DNA of 64,000 nt from Todiramphus chloris collaris. Lineage: Eukaryota; Chordata; Aves; Coraciiformes; Alcedinidae. Within the stretch, counting starts at the first letter, position 1. Each line of letters begins with the position of its first letter. Location of the stretch: the NCBI GenBank assembly GCA_025345505.1, contig JANVCC010000076.1, forward strand, positions 8,696,345 to 8,760,344, given 5' to 3'. Shown piece by piece: positions 1 through 11,557 of the stretch. The notes below the pieces were generated by a model. That model was not told where the DNA came from and made no database searches. It saw only the letters and a program-made list of their open reading frames with translations. Both the position numbers and the translations under genes were made by a program.

Positions 1-1160
1 ATTTTGCCAAACCCCAAACAATAGGACAAGTGTTAGGCATCACGGTTCACCCCCTCTCCTAAGCTGGATATGCAGCAATGACAGAAACCAAATGAAAGTC
101 AGGCTAGAAACAGGAAACATCTGCTCCTATTTGTCTCACCCCCACTAAGACTTTATCTTATTGCCCGATGCCGTGGATGTGCTGTGAATGAAAATCAGAT
201 TGTTACAATAGTGCTATGGGGATGCTTCGCTCCACAGCTCCCCTGGGATGCATCTCTAAACTCTCTTGTCTGATTCTCTGGGAACCTTTAATTACTAGTA
301 GATGTTTCTTGCGGCTGTTTTCATTTCATTCCCAGGTTGTTGTGGGAGGGGGCATTGGGGAGTGAGGAATGCTGTCACGGTGATGACAACCACTGTCTGC
401 ACAGAGGGTATCACGAGGTAGAGGAAGGTTTGTCACTCGCTCTTTCTCCTTGCAGGTTCGTTTCTTTACAGATTTTCCTTTTGATTCACGACCTGGTGCT
501 TGAGCATGAGGAGATGCCAGTAGATTTCCCTTGACATTTGCTTTAAAAGAGTGGCTATGACAGTGCCGTAGTCACTTCAGTTTGGGCTGTTCTTTTGGGG
601 CTGATCTCAGCAGTTGAACTGAGTTAAATCATCTTCCGTACGCTGAGTTGTGAAGCTGCTCCATTTTCTTGGTTCTTTCTCTTTAAGCCAGTAAAAAGCA
701 CGCATTTTGCACAGAGTCTTAAAAGACACTGAGGATTTGAAATGGTGGACTGTTTTTAGGTGGGGGACAGCTTAACGAACCCTCCTAAACTGATCTACAG
801 TCTCAGATCCGTGGAAAGGCAGCAGGTCTTTCTTCCTGTATCCCAAAGCATCTGCCTGGATTCCCCTGCCACAAAATGCCTGGTGAGCCCTGTCAATCAT
901 GTTTTGTCCTTTGGCCTTTTCCAGTTGCTTTTGTAGGGCCATCTCATTTAGATGGTGATTTGCCTCTGGTTTGTGCCATGGAAAAAGCAATAGCTGTAAA
1001 ACAGCTGCTTGCCCTCTACGTTTATAATTGTGATGTTCTTGATGTGAAGTCTGTAAAGGTACAATGTACCTCTCTGTCTGCTTTGGAAAGGGTTATGTTG
1101 TCAGTCTTTAAATTAAGATAATTTTACATTTTTCATTGTATACATGTTATTAAAAGAAAA
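1..1160 (+). other. Possible 3' UTR end of an unseen plus-strand gene
   Basis: No coding sequence is recognised. The segment is moderately AT-rich and free of recognised repeats. It ends in UTR-like sequence with a TGTATACATG stretch followed by ATTAAA (about 1149..1154) and A-rich DNA, which could be a polyadenylation signal on the plus strand. In vertebrates EXT2 lies 3' of ALX4 in convergent orientation, so this could be its 3' UTR. I searched by eye for the EXT2 C-terminal coding sequence and did not find it. The neighbour identity is inference from synteny only. Confidence 0.25.
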
Positions 1161-3689
1161 AAGTTAATATTGGCATATTAAAAAGTAAATCCAAGGAATT
1201 GTTTGTTGTACTTCACTTCCAGAGTGGCATGAGGAGGAAGCATGGATAAGTTTCGAAGGGAGAATCGCAATGACAGGATGTTTTGCTCCGTAAATCTGTG
1301 TTAAACTGGAATATCCACAGTGTAATTTGGAAAGGTCTGTCAATATTTTGTCTTTCCCATAACTGGATTTGGATGGTCGTCTTTGAAGTAGAAGTTTGCT
1401 CTGCACAAATTCATCCCAGTCACCTCTTAGGGGAGAGTAGTTCTTACTGTAATTTTCTGCCAAGATTTGACAGTAGCATTTATCTTGGAGAAATAGGGAA
1501 CAGATCCTTTCTCCTCTTATGAAGAGAGACAGCAAATGTTCAAGAATTTTAAACTCAAGGGCCTCGGGGAAAAAAACAGATATCCAAATAATTGTGAGGT
1601 GGGATTTAAGAGATGCTTGGTACTTCAGACTTCTTTTGCTTTTAAGCTGTATTGGTGAGTGCTGGGCACTCTGAAAAAAATGCTCTACTGACACACGTGG
1701 AAGTGGATTTAAATGGGCAATAGGAATGTGAAAAATACCTTCAGGATGTTGCACGGATGCCCTTCATAATGAGTGTCTGGTATGCTGGGTACTTCTCAGA
1801 GGTAAAGCATCTTTTGATCAGGAAAGGTCTCAAAAATGGTTAATTAGCACTGCATAAATCTGTCTGGCCCATTCACGTGGAAGCCCCTGTTGTAACAAGG
1901 CTACAGCAAAATACAGGAAAGAAACCCTCAAACGGATGATGCTGATGAGAAAATGGATTTTAAATGCTTAACCAGATATCAGAGTAAGTATCAAGTTTTT
2001 TATCATTCTTCTTAGACTCCCCTTAGACTTAGTTTAAATTTCACTAGGACTGCTGCAAAGCATTTGTAAACTGATAGGTAAACTTCTGGGTAGTTCTCGC
2101 AATCATGCAAAGGTCTCTCAATCATTGCATAATCTTTGCAATCTTGCAAAGTTGTGTTAGATTAAATAGAAGGCTAAAAGGTGAGTTGCTGGTTGGTCTA
2201 GTTGCTAACTTCAGTCTGATCCTGCAGAGTTGGGAAGAGCAGAGTAAACCCTAGGCAAGTGCTCTTCCTGTATTGTCTAATCTTTTAATTTTTAGGCTGG
2301 AAAAAACAATTTTCTGTTCCAAACTGCTAGAAAACTCTGAACATAGTATTCTTTGCATCTCTCTGAAAGTTGCTCCTTGAGCAGGTGGTGTTTGCTTAGC
2401 AGAAAAACCAGTTTTGCTTTACCGTGAACTGTGGATTCAATTGTATCTTGTGCTGCTGGGAAGGCACGTAGGACAGTGTTAAGTTCTTTTTGAGATGCCT
2501 GTCACTGTCTGAGCACAATCAGTTGAGCTTCACAGTCTTTCTTTTACCTGTGACTGCCAATAAGGAAACAGAGAGACACTCATACACCCGAGACCTTAGG
2601 AGTTGCGTGAGTGAAACCAGGACTGCACACCAGTGGGTTTTAGGCTTATGGACCCACTTTTGTCTGCACTGCTGTTTGTTTGGAGTTTTGGGTGGCTCAG
2701 CACCCAGGCAGAGGTAGCCTTGACTTGCAGCACCGGCACGCTTCAGCCCACCCTGGCGTGAAGCCATTTAGTGCCATTCCTGATGCATGCTGTGTCATTT
2801 CAGCCTGAATGGTGGTTAATGCAGTCCCATCTCTACTGCTCTTCAGGATTCCCCTGTCTGCAGCTTCCCTGTGGCTGCTTTGAAAGTGAGTTGTGTTTCC
2901 CATTAAAGGATAACTGCAACAGTCGAGGCAATGAAGTGGAGCAGTGTGGAGATGGTAGTGCGCAGGGAGTTTTCCAACTGAAAACTCTGTGGCTCAAAAG
3001 CCCTGCCTGCAAGGTTGGGCCTGCTTGGCATCTTCATTTGTCTGGAAAATGATCCTTCCTATTTCCTTGACTTGGTCTCTCAATGCCCATTTACTTGCAG
3101 AAGTAGGAGGTGGTCCTGCTCCAGGCAGCTCCACAGTGACTGTGATCAAGGCAACTTGGTTGTGAGTTCATTAGGTTGATGAACTTGACTTGGTGCTCAG
3201 TTCCAGGCTGTGTGTGGGGCCAGACAACAGATAAGATGGTCAAGGGGAGAACCAAGTGTCTATAAAGAGAAATAATCCATGTCATGACTATTTCTATGGA
3301 GTCATAAGAAAAAGAAAATACCAGCTTAATAATTAAGTCACATCTGTGGGATTTTTTAGCTTAAATTTTAGTTGGTGGGTGAAAGGTGAAGGATAAGCCA
3401 TTTGACCAACAAAGGTGTAGAGAACTTCAGATACACACACATGTGTAAGGTTTTTCCAGGTGTGATGAAGAGATGTGTTTACTGTTTCCCTCTGTGCTTT
3501 TAAGCATGAAGTTTATTTCTTCTCCCCTCATTCCGTGCAGCAATGGGAACCTACACAACTAAAAGCCAAAGTCTGGGACTGACTGAAAAGTGCCACTTGG
3601 GGATATCCACCTGCCCAGTGGGAGCATCTCATACTCATCCAGTAGATAAACCCATATTCCCTTGGAAAGATACGGAGGGAAAGGACCTC
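1161..3689. other. Intergenic, no gene recognised
   Basis: Non-coding DNA between the possible neighbour 3' end and the first CR1 fragment. A 196-codon open frame on the minus strand (1164..1754) has no recognisable domain, no splice or promoter context and low-complexity composition typical of AT-rich chance frames. Nothing else is identified. Confidence 0.5.
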
Positions 3690-4341
3690 AGGGTATTGGT
3701 CAACAGCCAGCATGTGCTCAAGTGGCCAAGAAGGTCACCAGCATCCTGGCTTGTATCAACACTAGTGGGGCCAGCGGGACTAGGGCAGTGATCATGCCCT
3801 TGCACTTGGCACTGGGGAGGCCACATCTCAAGTATTGGGTTCAGTTTTGGGCCACTCGCTCCCAGAAGAACATTGAGGGCCTGGAGCATGTCCAGAGAAG
3901 AGCTACAAAGCTGGTGAAGGGTCTAGAGCACTAGTATTTTGAGAATCAGCTGAGGGACCTGCGGTTGTTCAACCTGGAGAAAAGGAGGCTCAGGACAGAC
4001 CTTCTTTCTCTCAACAACTCCCTGAAAGGAGGCTGGAGCCAGGTGGGGGTCAATCTCTTCTTCCATGGAACAAGCAATAGGATGAGCGGAAAGAGCCTCA
4101 AGTTGCTCCAGGGGAGGTTTAGGTTGGACATGAGGAACAATGTCTTCACGGCAAGAGTTGTCCAGGCCTGGCCCCGGCTGCCGAGGGCAGCGGTGGAGTC
4201 CCCATCCCTGGAGGGGTTTCAAAGCAGCAGAGATGTGGTGCTGAGGGACATGGGTTAGAGGTGACCTGGCAGTGCTGGGTTAACCATTGGACTTGATCTT
4301 AGAGGTCTCTTCCAACAGAATCGATTTTTATGATTCTGTAC
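3690..4341 (+). mobile_element. CR1 LINE 3' fragment
   Basis: About 650 bases of CR1 3' sequence in plus orientation: the end of the reverse transcriptase region (translated motifs such as [14 protein letters not shown] and LFNLEKRRLR), then the 3' UTR (GTGCTGAGGGACATGG, TGCTGGGTTAACC) and the terminal TATGATTCTG. It is 5'-truncated, as usual for CR1, and carries stops (for example the TAG just after KGLEH), so it is dead. Confidence 0.93.
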
Positions 4342-6171
4342 CCAGGGTGCTCAGGCCAAAGGCTCTATGTTCCCTCCTGCGTGTCTGTAGAGCCACACAC
4401 TCAAGATAACCTCCATTTCTCACCTGCAATCTTACAGGTCCCTCTTTGCAGAACCTTTTCCTTCAGAGGGAGGGGACAGGTCTGAGCTGGGTGCTGGGCT
4501 CAGTTAGCGCTGAGGACTGTCGGGAGCAATAACCCCCTTTGCCACACTTCATACAAAACAGGCAGGGCAGAAGGTTTGAAGCAGAAAGGACCGTAAAATG
4601 AGATGCAGGAATTCAGCGAGGAGCAGATTGCTAACTCGGAGCATCTGTCTTTGCCCCAAGTGAGTTAAGTTACGAACTGAAAAGCAAGAGAAAGTGGAAG
4701 ATCCCTTCACAAATAATAAACACTTGTTTGTCTTGAGTTAAATGCAACACCTTTCCATGTGGGCTCCAGCTGGCCGTAAGTAGGTGCACCTTGCAAAGGC
4801 TGTTCCTTTCCTTGCCAATGAGAAGATGATTGTACATCCAGCTGCTTAAAGGTTAATAACCTGCTTTTAAAAAGAGGAAGAAAAAAGGAAAATCTGTTTA
4901 GTTTACAGGAAGGAAAAATTGTTTTTCATCAAAACCGCTCGAACTTTGCCCTGTCTCGAAGTTCAAATTCAAGGAACGTGGTAAACCAGGTCCTGGAGCC
5001 ATATCTTCCAGAGAAAAAATTTTCCATGCCAGCAAGACAAGGCAGCTTCCAGACAAGATTGCACCTTTCTGATCTGGGTCCTGTTGCTGTCTCAGGTTTA
5101 TAGAGAGACTTTTTAGCTCTTAGCAACGTTCAGGCCAGGAGCAGTTTCTGATGTAAACCCATACAACCAGGTTGTTACCAAAACTGGATTTAGGCTCTCC
5201 CCAGTCTGAACACTGCCAACATCTGGAGAATCTGGCTTTGAGTGCTTGGGGAGGGAAGGAATTTTTCTCCTCCAAGTGAGAGGAATGGATAAGTTTGCAA
5301 CAGCACCTGCGTTATCCATTTCTTTGAGAGATGGAAAACAGCCATGCTCCATCTGAACCGAGCTGATGCTCCCAGCCAACAAGCAGAAAGGCCAGAGGGG
5401 CTCTGTGGGTCTTGGTGGGTTGTTGATAGCACTCTGGGCACCTTCTCAGCTCTGCCTGAACACAAAGGGCACTTCCCAGTTCACCCAGTGTCTAGGTGCA
5501 GGGGCTTGGGCTCTTACTCTTGCAGGTGCTGGTGAGTCTGTGGAGTCTGAAGGAAATGGGGTTCCAGCTGAGTTACGTTCACCAAGCAAGAGCAGCATTA
5601 CGGGCCCTCCTAGAACCCAAGTTTCACTCCCAGTTAGGATGAGGCAAGACACGTGCTCTGGGAACCCATGGTGCCAAGACAAGCCTTCCCCTCGGTGCGG
5701 GGAGAAGCGAAGCCCGGAGGGCTGGGTCAGCGCTGGCCAGCGGGCCCTCGATAGCTGCCTGGTCCCCACCTCTTTGTCCAGGGAGAAGCAGCAGCCTGTG
5801 AGCTGCCACCTGTTGTTAATCTACCCCCAGCTAATCCACCCTGCACTGCGTCAGCAGTTCAAAAGGGCACCCGCCGGGATTTTTTTGCCAACTTCAATTA
5901 ACGTGAGATTTCGGAGGCCCCTCTGATCGCATTTCATCTGTCGTGAGGCAGGAGCAAAGCAGCCGGCTTGCCGTTGAGAGGAGGGAAGAGCGGGAGTTTA
6001 TTGCAAACCAAAACACCACCACTGGGGTTGGTGCCCCCTCGGCCAGGGCGGGTGGGAAGCGGGGGCCTTCCCCGTCCTGTCACTCCTTTCAAAAACAGGA
6101 AAAAAAGAAATTCCAGGGCCCTCCCCCTAAAGAAAAAAAACAACAAAATAAGCAAAATAAAAAAGCTGCAA
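4342..6171. other. Intergenic, no gene recognised
   Basis: Mixed-composition unique DNA between CR1 fragments. Several overlapping open frames at 5190..5926 on both strands show no recognisable family, no consistent frame and no flanking splice signals, so they are not called as genes. 6091..6160 is A-rich. Confidence 0.5.
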
Positions 6172-6316
6172 GTAACCTTAAAGATGACCTTTAAAATGTC
6201 TCTTCTACCCCAAACCCGTCCATGGGTCTACGATTGTATAAGTGTACCTTAAAGATGACCTGTAAAGATCCCTTCAGATCTCTTCTAACCCAAACTGTTC
6301 TGTTTGATTGTAGAAT
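6172..6316 (+). mobile_element. Two tandem CR1 3' tail remnants
   Basis: Two related short stretches (about 6172..6235 and 6243..6316) each read TTAAAGATGACCT... then TCTCTTCTA.CCCAAAC and finish in degenerate GATTGTA.AAT copies of the CR1 end. They look like two partial CR1 tails, or a local duplication of one, lying just beyond the proposed ALX4 polyadenylation site. Confidence 0.6.
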
Positions 6317-6324
6317 TGCGATAA

Positions 6325-6330
6325 TTTATT
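6325..6330 (-). terminator. ALX4: Candidate distal polyadenylation signal of ALX4
   Basis: TTTATT on the plus strand is AATAAA on the minus strand, in the context CTGAAATAAATTATCGC. It follows an AT-rich, UTR-like block and lies just before the CR1 tail remnants. It is the last good signal before clearly intergenic DNA. Confidence 0.45.
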
Positions 6331-7017
6331 TCAGAAATAGTTGAAAAGAACCAAGCTGCAAGGACTGTTTCTTCTTTTTTAATATTCCACGGTAATGAAC
6401 TGGTAATACAGGGCTGCGTAGGCAATAACATCGCGTGGCACAAACCTCACATGGCAACATTTTTAATGAGCTTTTTTTTTCTTTTTTTTTTCCTGAACTT
6501 TTTAAAAACTTTTTAAATTTTTTTTATTTTTCTTTTTTAGTATCTTCTACCCCAGGCTGTTAAGCTAAAGAAAACAAACAAAAAAAAAGGTTGCGTTTAT
6601 ACAAGGTTACAATATTTTACAACAAAAAAAAAAAACCAAAACAAAAAACCCAATAATATTGATTGAGGTTTGTTTTCTTTCTTTCTCCCAGTCTCTCTTT
6701 CAAACACTGCACACCTAAACTGATATATTATTATACATTGAAAACCATCCTTCAAAATCAGTAGTATAAAAGTCCTACCTACCTACCTCGGTTACAGGGA
6801 GTGAGCAACCGTGTCACCAGCAAAGAGGCCCGGGGGTGCGGGGCCGCCCCCGCCTCTGGGAAGCTGCACGGGGTTGAATCGCTTCCCATCCCCTTCCACC
6901 ACCCCCGTCCCATTGGGGTTTCATTTCTCCTTCACCCTGTTTGCTTTTTGCTGTGTCAGTCAGAGCAGCAAAATAAACACCGGGCTCTGCCTCTGCTGGA
7001 TTATTTTTCAAACTTTT

Positions 7018-7032
7018 CCCCCCCCCCCCCCC
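7018..7032. repeat. Poly-C run
   Basis: About 15 consecutive C residues inside the proposed 3' UTR. The length is prone to sequencing or assembly error. Confidence 0.85.
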
Positions 7033-7149
7033 AGGAAACTACCTTTTTGGCTGTGTTTGTTTGGAGAGGGCTTTCCAACGTGCTGCCTGGGCTGGGGGGA
7101 CTCTGGGAGTCAGGGAAACGCGCCTTTGTGCCTCAAAAGCGGGACCAGG

Positions 7150-7697
7150 GAAGGTATTGTCCCTGTGCTGGGCACTGGTGAGGCTGCACCTCAAATCTTT
7201 GGTTCAGTTTGGGCCCCTCCCTCCGAGCAGGACATTGAGGGGCTGGAGCGCATCCGGAGAAGGCCAAGGAAGCTGGGGAAGGGTCTGGAGCACAAGTCTT
7301 GTGAAGAGCGGCTGCGGGACCTGGGGCTGTTCAGCTTGGAGAAAAGGAGGCTCAGGGGAGACCTCACTCTTGACAACTCTCTGAAAGGAAGTTCAGGCCA
7401 GGTGGGGTAGTTCTCTTCTCCCAAGGCACAAGTGATGGGACAAGAGGAAATGGCATCAAGTTGCGCCAGGGGAGATTTAGACTGGACGTGAGAAACAAAG
7501 TCTTCCCCCCAAGGGTTGTCAAGGGCTGGCCCAGGCTGCCCAGGGCAGCGATGGAGTCCCCATCCCTAAAGGAATTTCAAAGCCATGGAGCTGTGGTGCT
7601 GAGGGACATGGTTTAGTGGTGCCCTGGCAGTGCTGGGTTAACGGTTGGATTAGATGATCTTAAAGGTCTCTTCCAACCAAAATGATTCTATGATTGT
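7150..7697 (+). mobile_element. CR1 LINE 3' fragment
   Basis: Plus-oriented CR1, antisense to ALX4. It begins in the RT C-terminus (context GCACTGGTGAGGCTGCACCTC), continues through GACATTGAGGGGCTGGAGC and the 3' UTR motifs, and ends in CAAAATGATTCTATGATTG. It is 5'-truncated and has internal stops. Confidence 0.93.
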
Positions 7698-8140
7698 TGT
7701 CTCAAAGCTGTCCCCAGTGTTTCTAACCATGGCCAGCCCCATTGGAGGGCACTAGCTGCCCACCTGGGGCCAGGACTGCTCAGAAGCATTTTGCTACCTC
7801 CATGAGGGCAGCTGGGTGAGCCCAGCAAGCTGAGGGTACCACTGTGGGCATGGCAGGTGTCCAGGAGGTTACCAGGACTTGGACATTTTGGCAGTGGCTG
7901 GGGAACGAAGTTTGCGGCTTCAAAAGGAAGTCCAAGCCAGGGGATTGCAACTCAACATACGGGCAGGAGTAAAATACTAATTAAGAAATAAATAGAGAAG
8001 AAAGTCATAAATAGAGTTGAAAGGTATTAAAATAATAATAATTATTTTAAAAGTCATCATCACGGTAATTGAGATTGCAAGAACAGCACTGACCCTGTGA
8101 CCCTTAAGAAATGCAGTAGCCGCAGGTTGGCTAGATGAAG

Positions 8141-8174
8141 ATACATATATATATATAAGTATATATATATATAC
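8141..8174. repeat. (TA)n microsatellite
   Basis: Two TA/TATATA tracts separated by AAGT, about 34 bases, followed by an A-run at about 8204..8218. Confidence 0.9.
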
Positions 8175-9177
8175 AGTTTTTCTTGTTAATTTAACAGCTA
8201 GTTAAAAAAAAAAAAAAATAAAATTATTTTAAAAATGCGTGTAAATGCAGACCGCACGTAGCTTTAAAAACCACCCAAATAGCACCTTCCAGAGGCTTCT
8301 GAGGGCAGCACCTTCCAATGGGACCAGGAGGAAGCCCTGTGGCGTTGGGGCTCCGGAGAACAACGTCTGTGTCCCCTGTCTGTCTGTCCACCCCCCGCCC
8401 CCCCATCTCACCTCATGATGCTTTCAGGCAGGCTCAGGGCCGGGCACGTGCGGTGGCGTTTAAAATAGCTTGAGTGAGGCCAACATGTGCTTCACACACG
8501 GGTTTGAAGGTGAGAAAAAAGGGGGGGGCAGGGTGGTGGGCCTCTGTAAAGGCCACGTCTGCTGCCAGGAGACTCATCTCCTAACAAACCGAAGGCTACA
8601 GCTCTTCATCCTCTGGGCTGTGAAGGGGCTTGGGTGAAATCCTGGCCCTGTGGAAGTCCATGAGGAAAAGCTACCCTTTAATTTCAGCATGGAATGCATC
8701 TTAAGTTCTCCATTGGAGCTGTCTTCAGTACCTGCAAGCCATCAAAGACCTGTCCCCAGGTGCCCACCATCCCCTCTGTCCTCATTTGCCTCCTCAGGAA
8801 CATTACAGGGTTTCTGGGGCAGCGGCTCTTGTTGGTGTTGCCTGCTGACCGTGGGAGGTGTCCAGCACCCTGGTGTACCTGGGAAGATGCTCTCAACACT
8901 ATGTTCAGCTGCCTGCACCGTATCTGCTGGAGAAACCATCTCCTGACATCCATCCCTAGGTGGCCCGGGACCCTCAGTGGCTTTTGGGACACCCGGTGGG
9001 GATGACCTACACCTCCAACTGCTCAGCGTGACCAGCTGGATCAGTGATCAGCATCACATTTAGCACCTTAGCCATGGTAGCTGATGGCTCAGCTGAATGT
9101 TTGGGCTGGGAACTTAAGTTCTGGCTGCTTGTGGTGGGAGAGGCCCCAGTGTGGTGAAGTGTGTGCTGGTTCCCTGG

Positions 9178-9356
9178 ATGCCCAGGAAGGCATCTCTAGA
9201 TACTTTGGTGTGGAGGGACATGATTAGTGGTGACCTCAAAAAGCCACGGAGATGAGGTGCTGAGGGACATGGTGGTGACCCAGCAGTGCTGGGTTAATGG
9301 TTGGACTTCATGATCTTGAACATCCCATCCAACCAAAACAATTCTATGATTCTCAG
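9178..9356 (+). mobile_element. CR1 LINE 3' tail fragment
   Basis: The terminal part of a CR1 with a partly duplicated GAGGGACATG module (about 9213 and 9264), then CAGTGCTGGGTTAATGGTTG, CATCCAACCAAAACAATTCT and ATGATTCT. It is 5'-truncated. Confidence 0.88.
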
Positions 9357-9369
9357 CATTTGAGGAGAG

Positions 9370-9500
9370 AAAAGAGGCAATACTACCGGTCTTTTCTTAT
9401 TCAAATAAAAATATATGACACTCGACCTAGCAACGGTGAATGGTATCATAGCGAACGGCAGTCTAGGGCCTATAGAAATACTTGTATATCTTCTTAACCT
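9370..9500 (-). other. ALX4: CpG-retaining AT-rich block in proposed 3' UTR
   Basis: Unlike its flanks, this AT-rich stretch keeps several CpGs (ACCGGT, CTCGACC, CAACGGTG, GCGAACGG) and is not part of the adjacent CR1. That is consistent with purifying selection in a 3' UTR, but no alignment was made. A stretch of unrecognised repeat is the alternative. Confidence 0.3.
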
Positions 9501-11031
9501 GAAACCTGACATTTGGTTGTAGCTTATTTGGATCCTTTTCCAAGACCACTGGACCTTGGCCTACAAGATCCCCTAACACTGAGCATGAGGAGGGATACAC
9601 AAATTTGGATGGGAGTCGAGTCCCACGGTTCCCTTGTGAGCCTCAGAGGTGGCTGCCCCAGCTCAAGCTCAGACACACCACGCAGGTGGTAGTGCTCAGG
9701 TGACCTCCAGCTTCTCCTTGGTGACAATTCAGTGGGGTAAAAGGATGTTCTGAAATTATTCCTGGCACAGCAAGGCCATTGGAAAGCTTGTAAAAGATTT
9801 GGCCTTGCAAAGGAGAGCAGCACTGTGCAAGGTGGGAGCGCTGGGAGGGAAAAGCAGGGAGGCACATCAGACAAAGCAGGCACGTTCTGGTGTCTCCTCC
9901 TTCCTCTGCAAGGTGGAGAGGATCCGAGGCGGCTGCAGATGGGGCAGTGTCACCTCGTCCAGCCTCGGGTCCTTTCTCAGCCTGGTCTCTGTGCCGTACC
10001 CTGACAGGAGCCGCCAGCAGCGGCTGCGGGCAGCAGAGCCCTGGGGTGGAGAGCTGCACAGGGGGCTGGCATTGCACCCATCTGACCCTGGGACTGGGCG
10101 TACAAGGAATTCAGCAGCCCCCCAGGGCCGTGGCTGTGTGCACACGCTTGAGCTGTTCCTCAGAGCAGTCTCTTTGGGGACCTGGGGGCTTGCACAGCAG
10201 CTGTACTCCCCTCCCATAGCTGCCATCTCTATACTGAGGGTAGTAATTCCCAACCCAGTGAAAGCCAGAATGTTGTGCTGCCCCACCACACACGTGAGCC
10301 TTGACATTGACCAGGACCTGTGCTGGGAAGCTATTGTCTGCTGGGGAGTGCATCTCCAGCAGGGCAACCAGCAGGCTGGCCAAGACTCCTAGCATGGTGG
10401 CACCATGGAAGAGAAGCATCCCCTTCCTGGGGAGATGTGCCTCTTCTCAGCCTGCAAGATGGAGTGGAAGCAAAGTAGAAGGTGGTGGGCTAATGTTACC
10501 TTTTTTTCTAGCCTCAGGTATCTTCCCAGCTCAGCTGTGGGTATTTGTGGCTCCTAAGAGGACAGGAGCAGCCTAAGAGGTGTCTCTTTGCTGGTGCCAG
10601 AGTCCCCATCCAGTCCCCTGCCCAGGGCAGAACAGATCTGAGCAACACTGTTGACTTATGGGGGGGGTGTGCATGGTGCATGTCTGTGGAGGGCTGGCAG
10701 GATGGGAGAAGCCGCTGAAATGCCAGTGGGCTCTTGCTCTCTGGAAAATCAGATCTGGTGTCAAGAAAAGGAGCAGGGAGAAAAAAATGCCCAGGTTATT
10801 GGGGAGGTGGCAGTGAGAGGGGACGCATCCCAGCCCAGATCTCACTGGAAGAGGTGCTGCTCCACAGCCTCCCTCTCCCCGCCTGATCCCAGGAAGCCGG
10901 GAGCTGCCGCGTTTCATGCTGGAAACACTCCACTTACATTAACATATGTACTTTATATGCCTAGGGTAGCTAAAAGTGCTGCATTCACATCCCCGAGGAG
11001 GCAACTGCTGTCTGGAGTCCAAGCGGATGGA

Positions 11032-11037
11032 TTTATT
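11032..11037 (-). terminator. ALX4: Possible proximal polyadenylation signal of ALX4
   Basis: TTTATT on the plus strand, AATAAA on the coding strand, about 60 bases after the stop codon. It could give a short 3' UTR isoform, or it may be fortuitous. Confidence 0.25.
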
Positions 11038-11095
11038 CGTCTGTCCCCGTGCGCTGTGTCTCTCCGTGTCTCACGGGAGCTGGTCTGCAACCCTG

Positions 11096-11419
11096 TCATG
11101 TGGCCCAGGAGATCGCAGCGCTGTGCTCCTTCGCTTTCATCCTCAGCGCGGCGATGCTGGAGGTCTTGCGGTCCGGCTCGCTGTTCAGCTCGTAGCCGTT
11201 GAGGCCAGGGCTCATCCCAGCCGTGCCGAAGAGGCCGCCCATGTGAGTCTGTCCCACGTGGCTGCCAGGGCCAGAGACGCCGAGGAACTCGGAGACGCCA
11301 CCGGCCGCATGGGGATGAGCATGGGGGGACATGCAGGAGGGCACCGTCTCGCAGGGGACTACGCAGGCGGGCACGGGGGAGGCGGCTCCATTGTTGCCAA
11401 TCCAAGAGGGATTCTGGAT
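11096..11419 (-). CDS. ALX4: ALX4 coding exon 4 (C-terminus, OAR domain)
   Basis: This exon encodes residues 284-390 of ALX4 and the TGA stop (11096..11098). The acceptor is pyrimidine-rich and ends CCCCCTAG at 11420..11421. The frame opens with [11 protein letters not shown] in phase 0, exactly continuing exon 3. It contains the proline/serine-rich C-terminal region ([48 protein letters not shown]) and the C-terminal OAR (aristaless) domain at about residues 368-386 ([17 protein letters not shown]), followed by SWAT, the expected ALX4 ending. In the family the OAR region modulates DNA binding and transactivation. No frame breaks are seen. ALX1 and ALX3 were considered, but the wording of this region fits ALX4. 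Confidence 0.97.
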   Translation of the reverse strand: MQNPSWIGNNGAASPVPACVVPCETVPSCMSPHAHPHAAGGVSEFLGVSGPGSHVGQTHMGGLFGTAGMSPGLNGYELNSEPDRKTSSIAALRMKAKEHSAAISWAT

Positions 11420-11557
11420 CTAGGGGGTGGGAAAAGAAGCATCAGGGCTGCCCTGCGTGGGACGTGACCAGTGGCTGGTCTAGGGGGATGCAGTGCGTCT
11501 GGCCGTGGTCCCTCACCACCCCAAATGGCAGCTGGTGTGACAGGATGCAGGTTGTGA

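Larger units (their letters stand above)
6325..11095 (-). other. ALX4: Probable ALX4 3' UTR (long, CR1-invaded)
   Basis: Sequence downstream of the ALX4 stop (TGA at 11096..11098) with no other gene. On the minus strand it holds AT-rich UTR-like blocks (about 6320..6790 and 7960..8240, the latter with AUUUA-type elements such as TATTTATTTCTTAATTAG), a CpG-retaining block near 9370..9500 and the final AATAAA at 6325..6330. Mammalian ALX4 transcripts have a 3' UTR of several kilobases, so 4.7 kb including two CR1 insertions is plausible. The intermediate sequence may instead be partly intergenic: an AATAAA at 11032..11037, about 60 bases after the stop, could end a short isoform. The boundary is inference. 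Confidence 0.5.

Noticed and set aside
8141-8174. TA repeat as a promoter TATA element
   Set aside because: It is a simple microsatellite inside the proposed 3' UTR with no promoter context.
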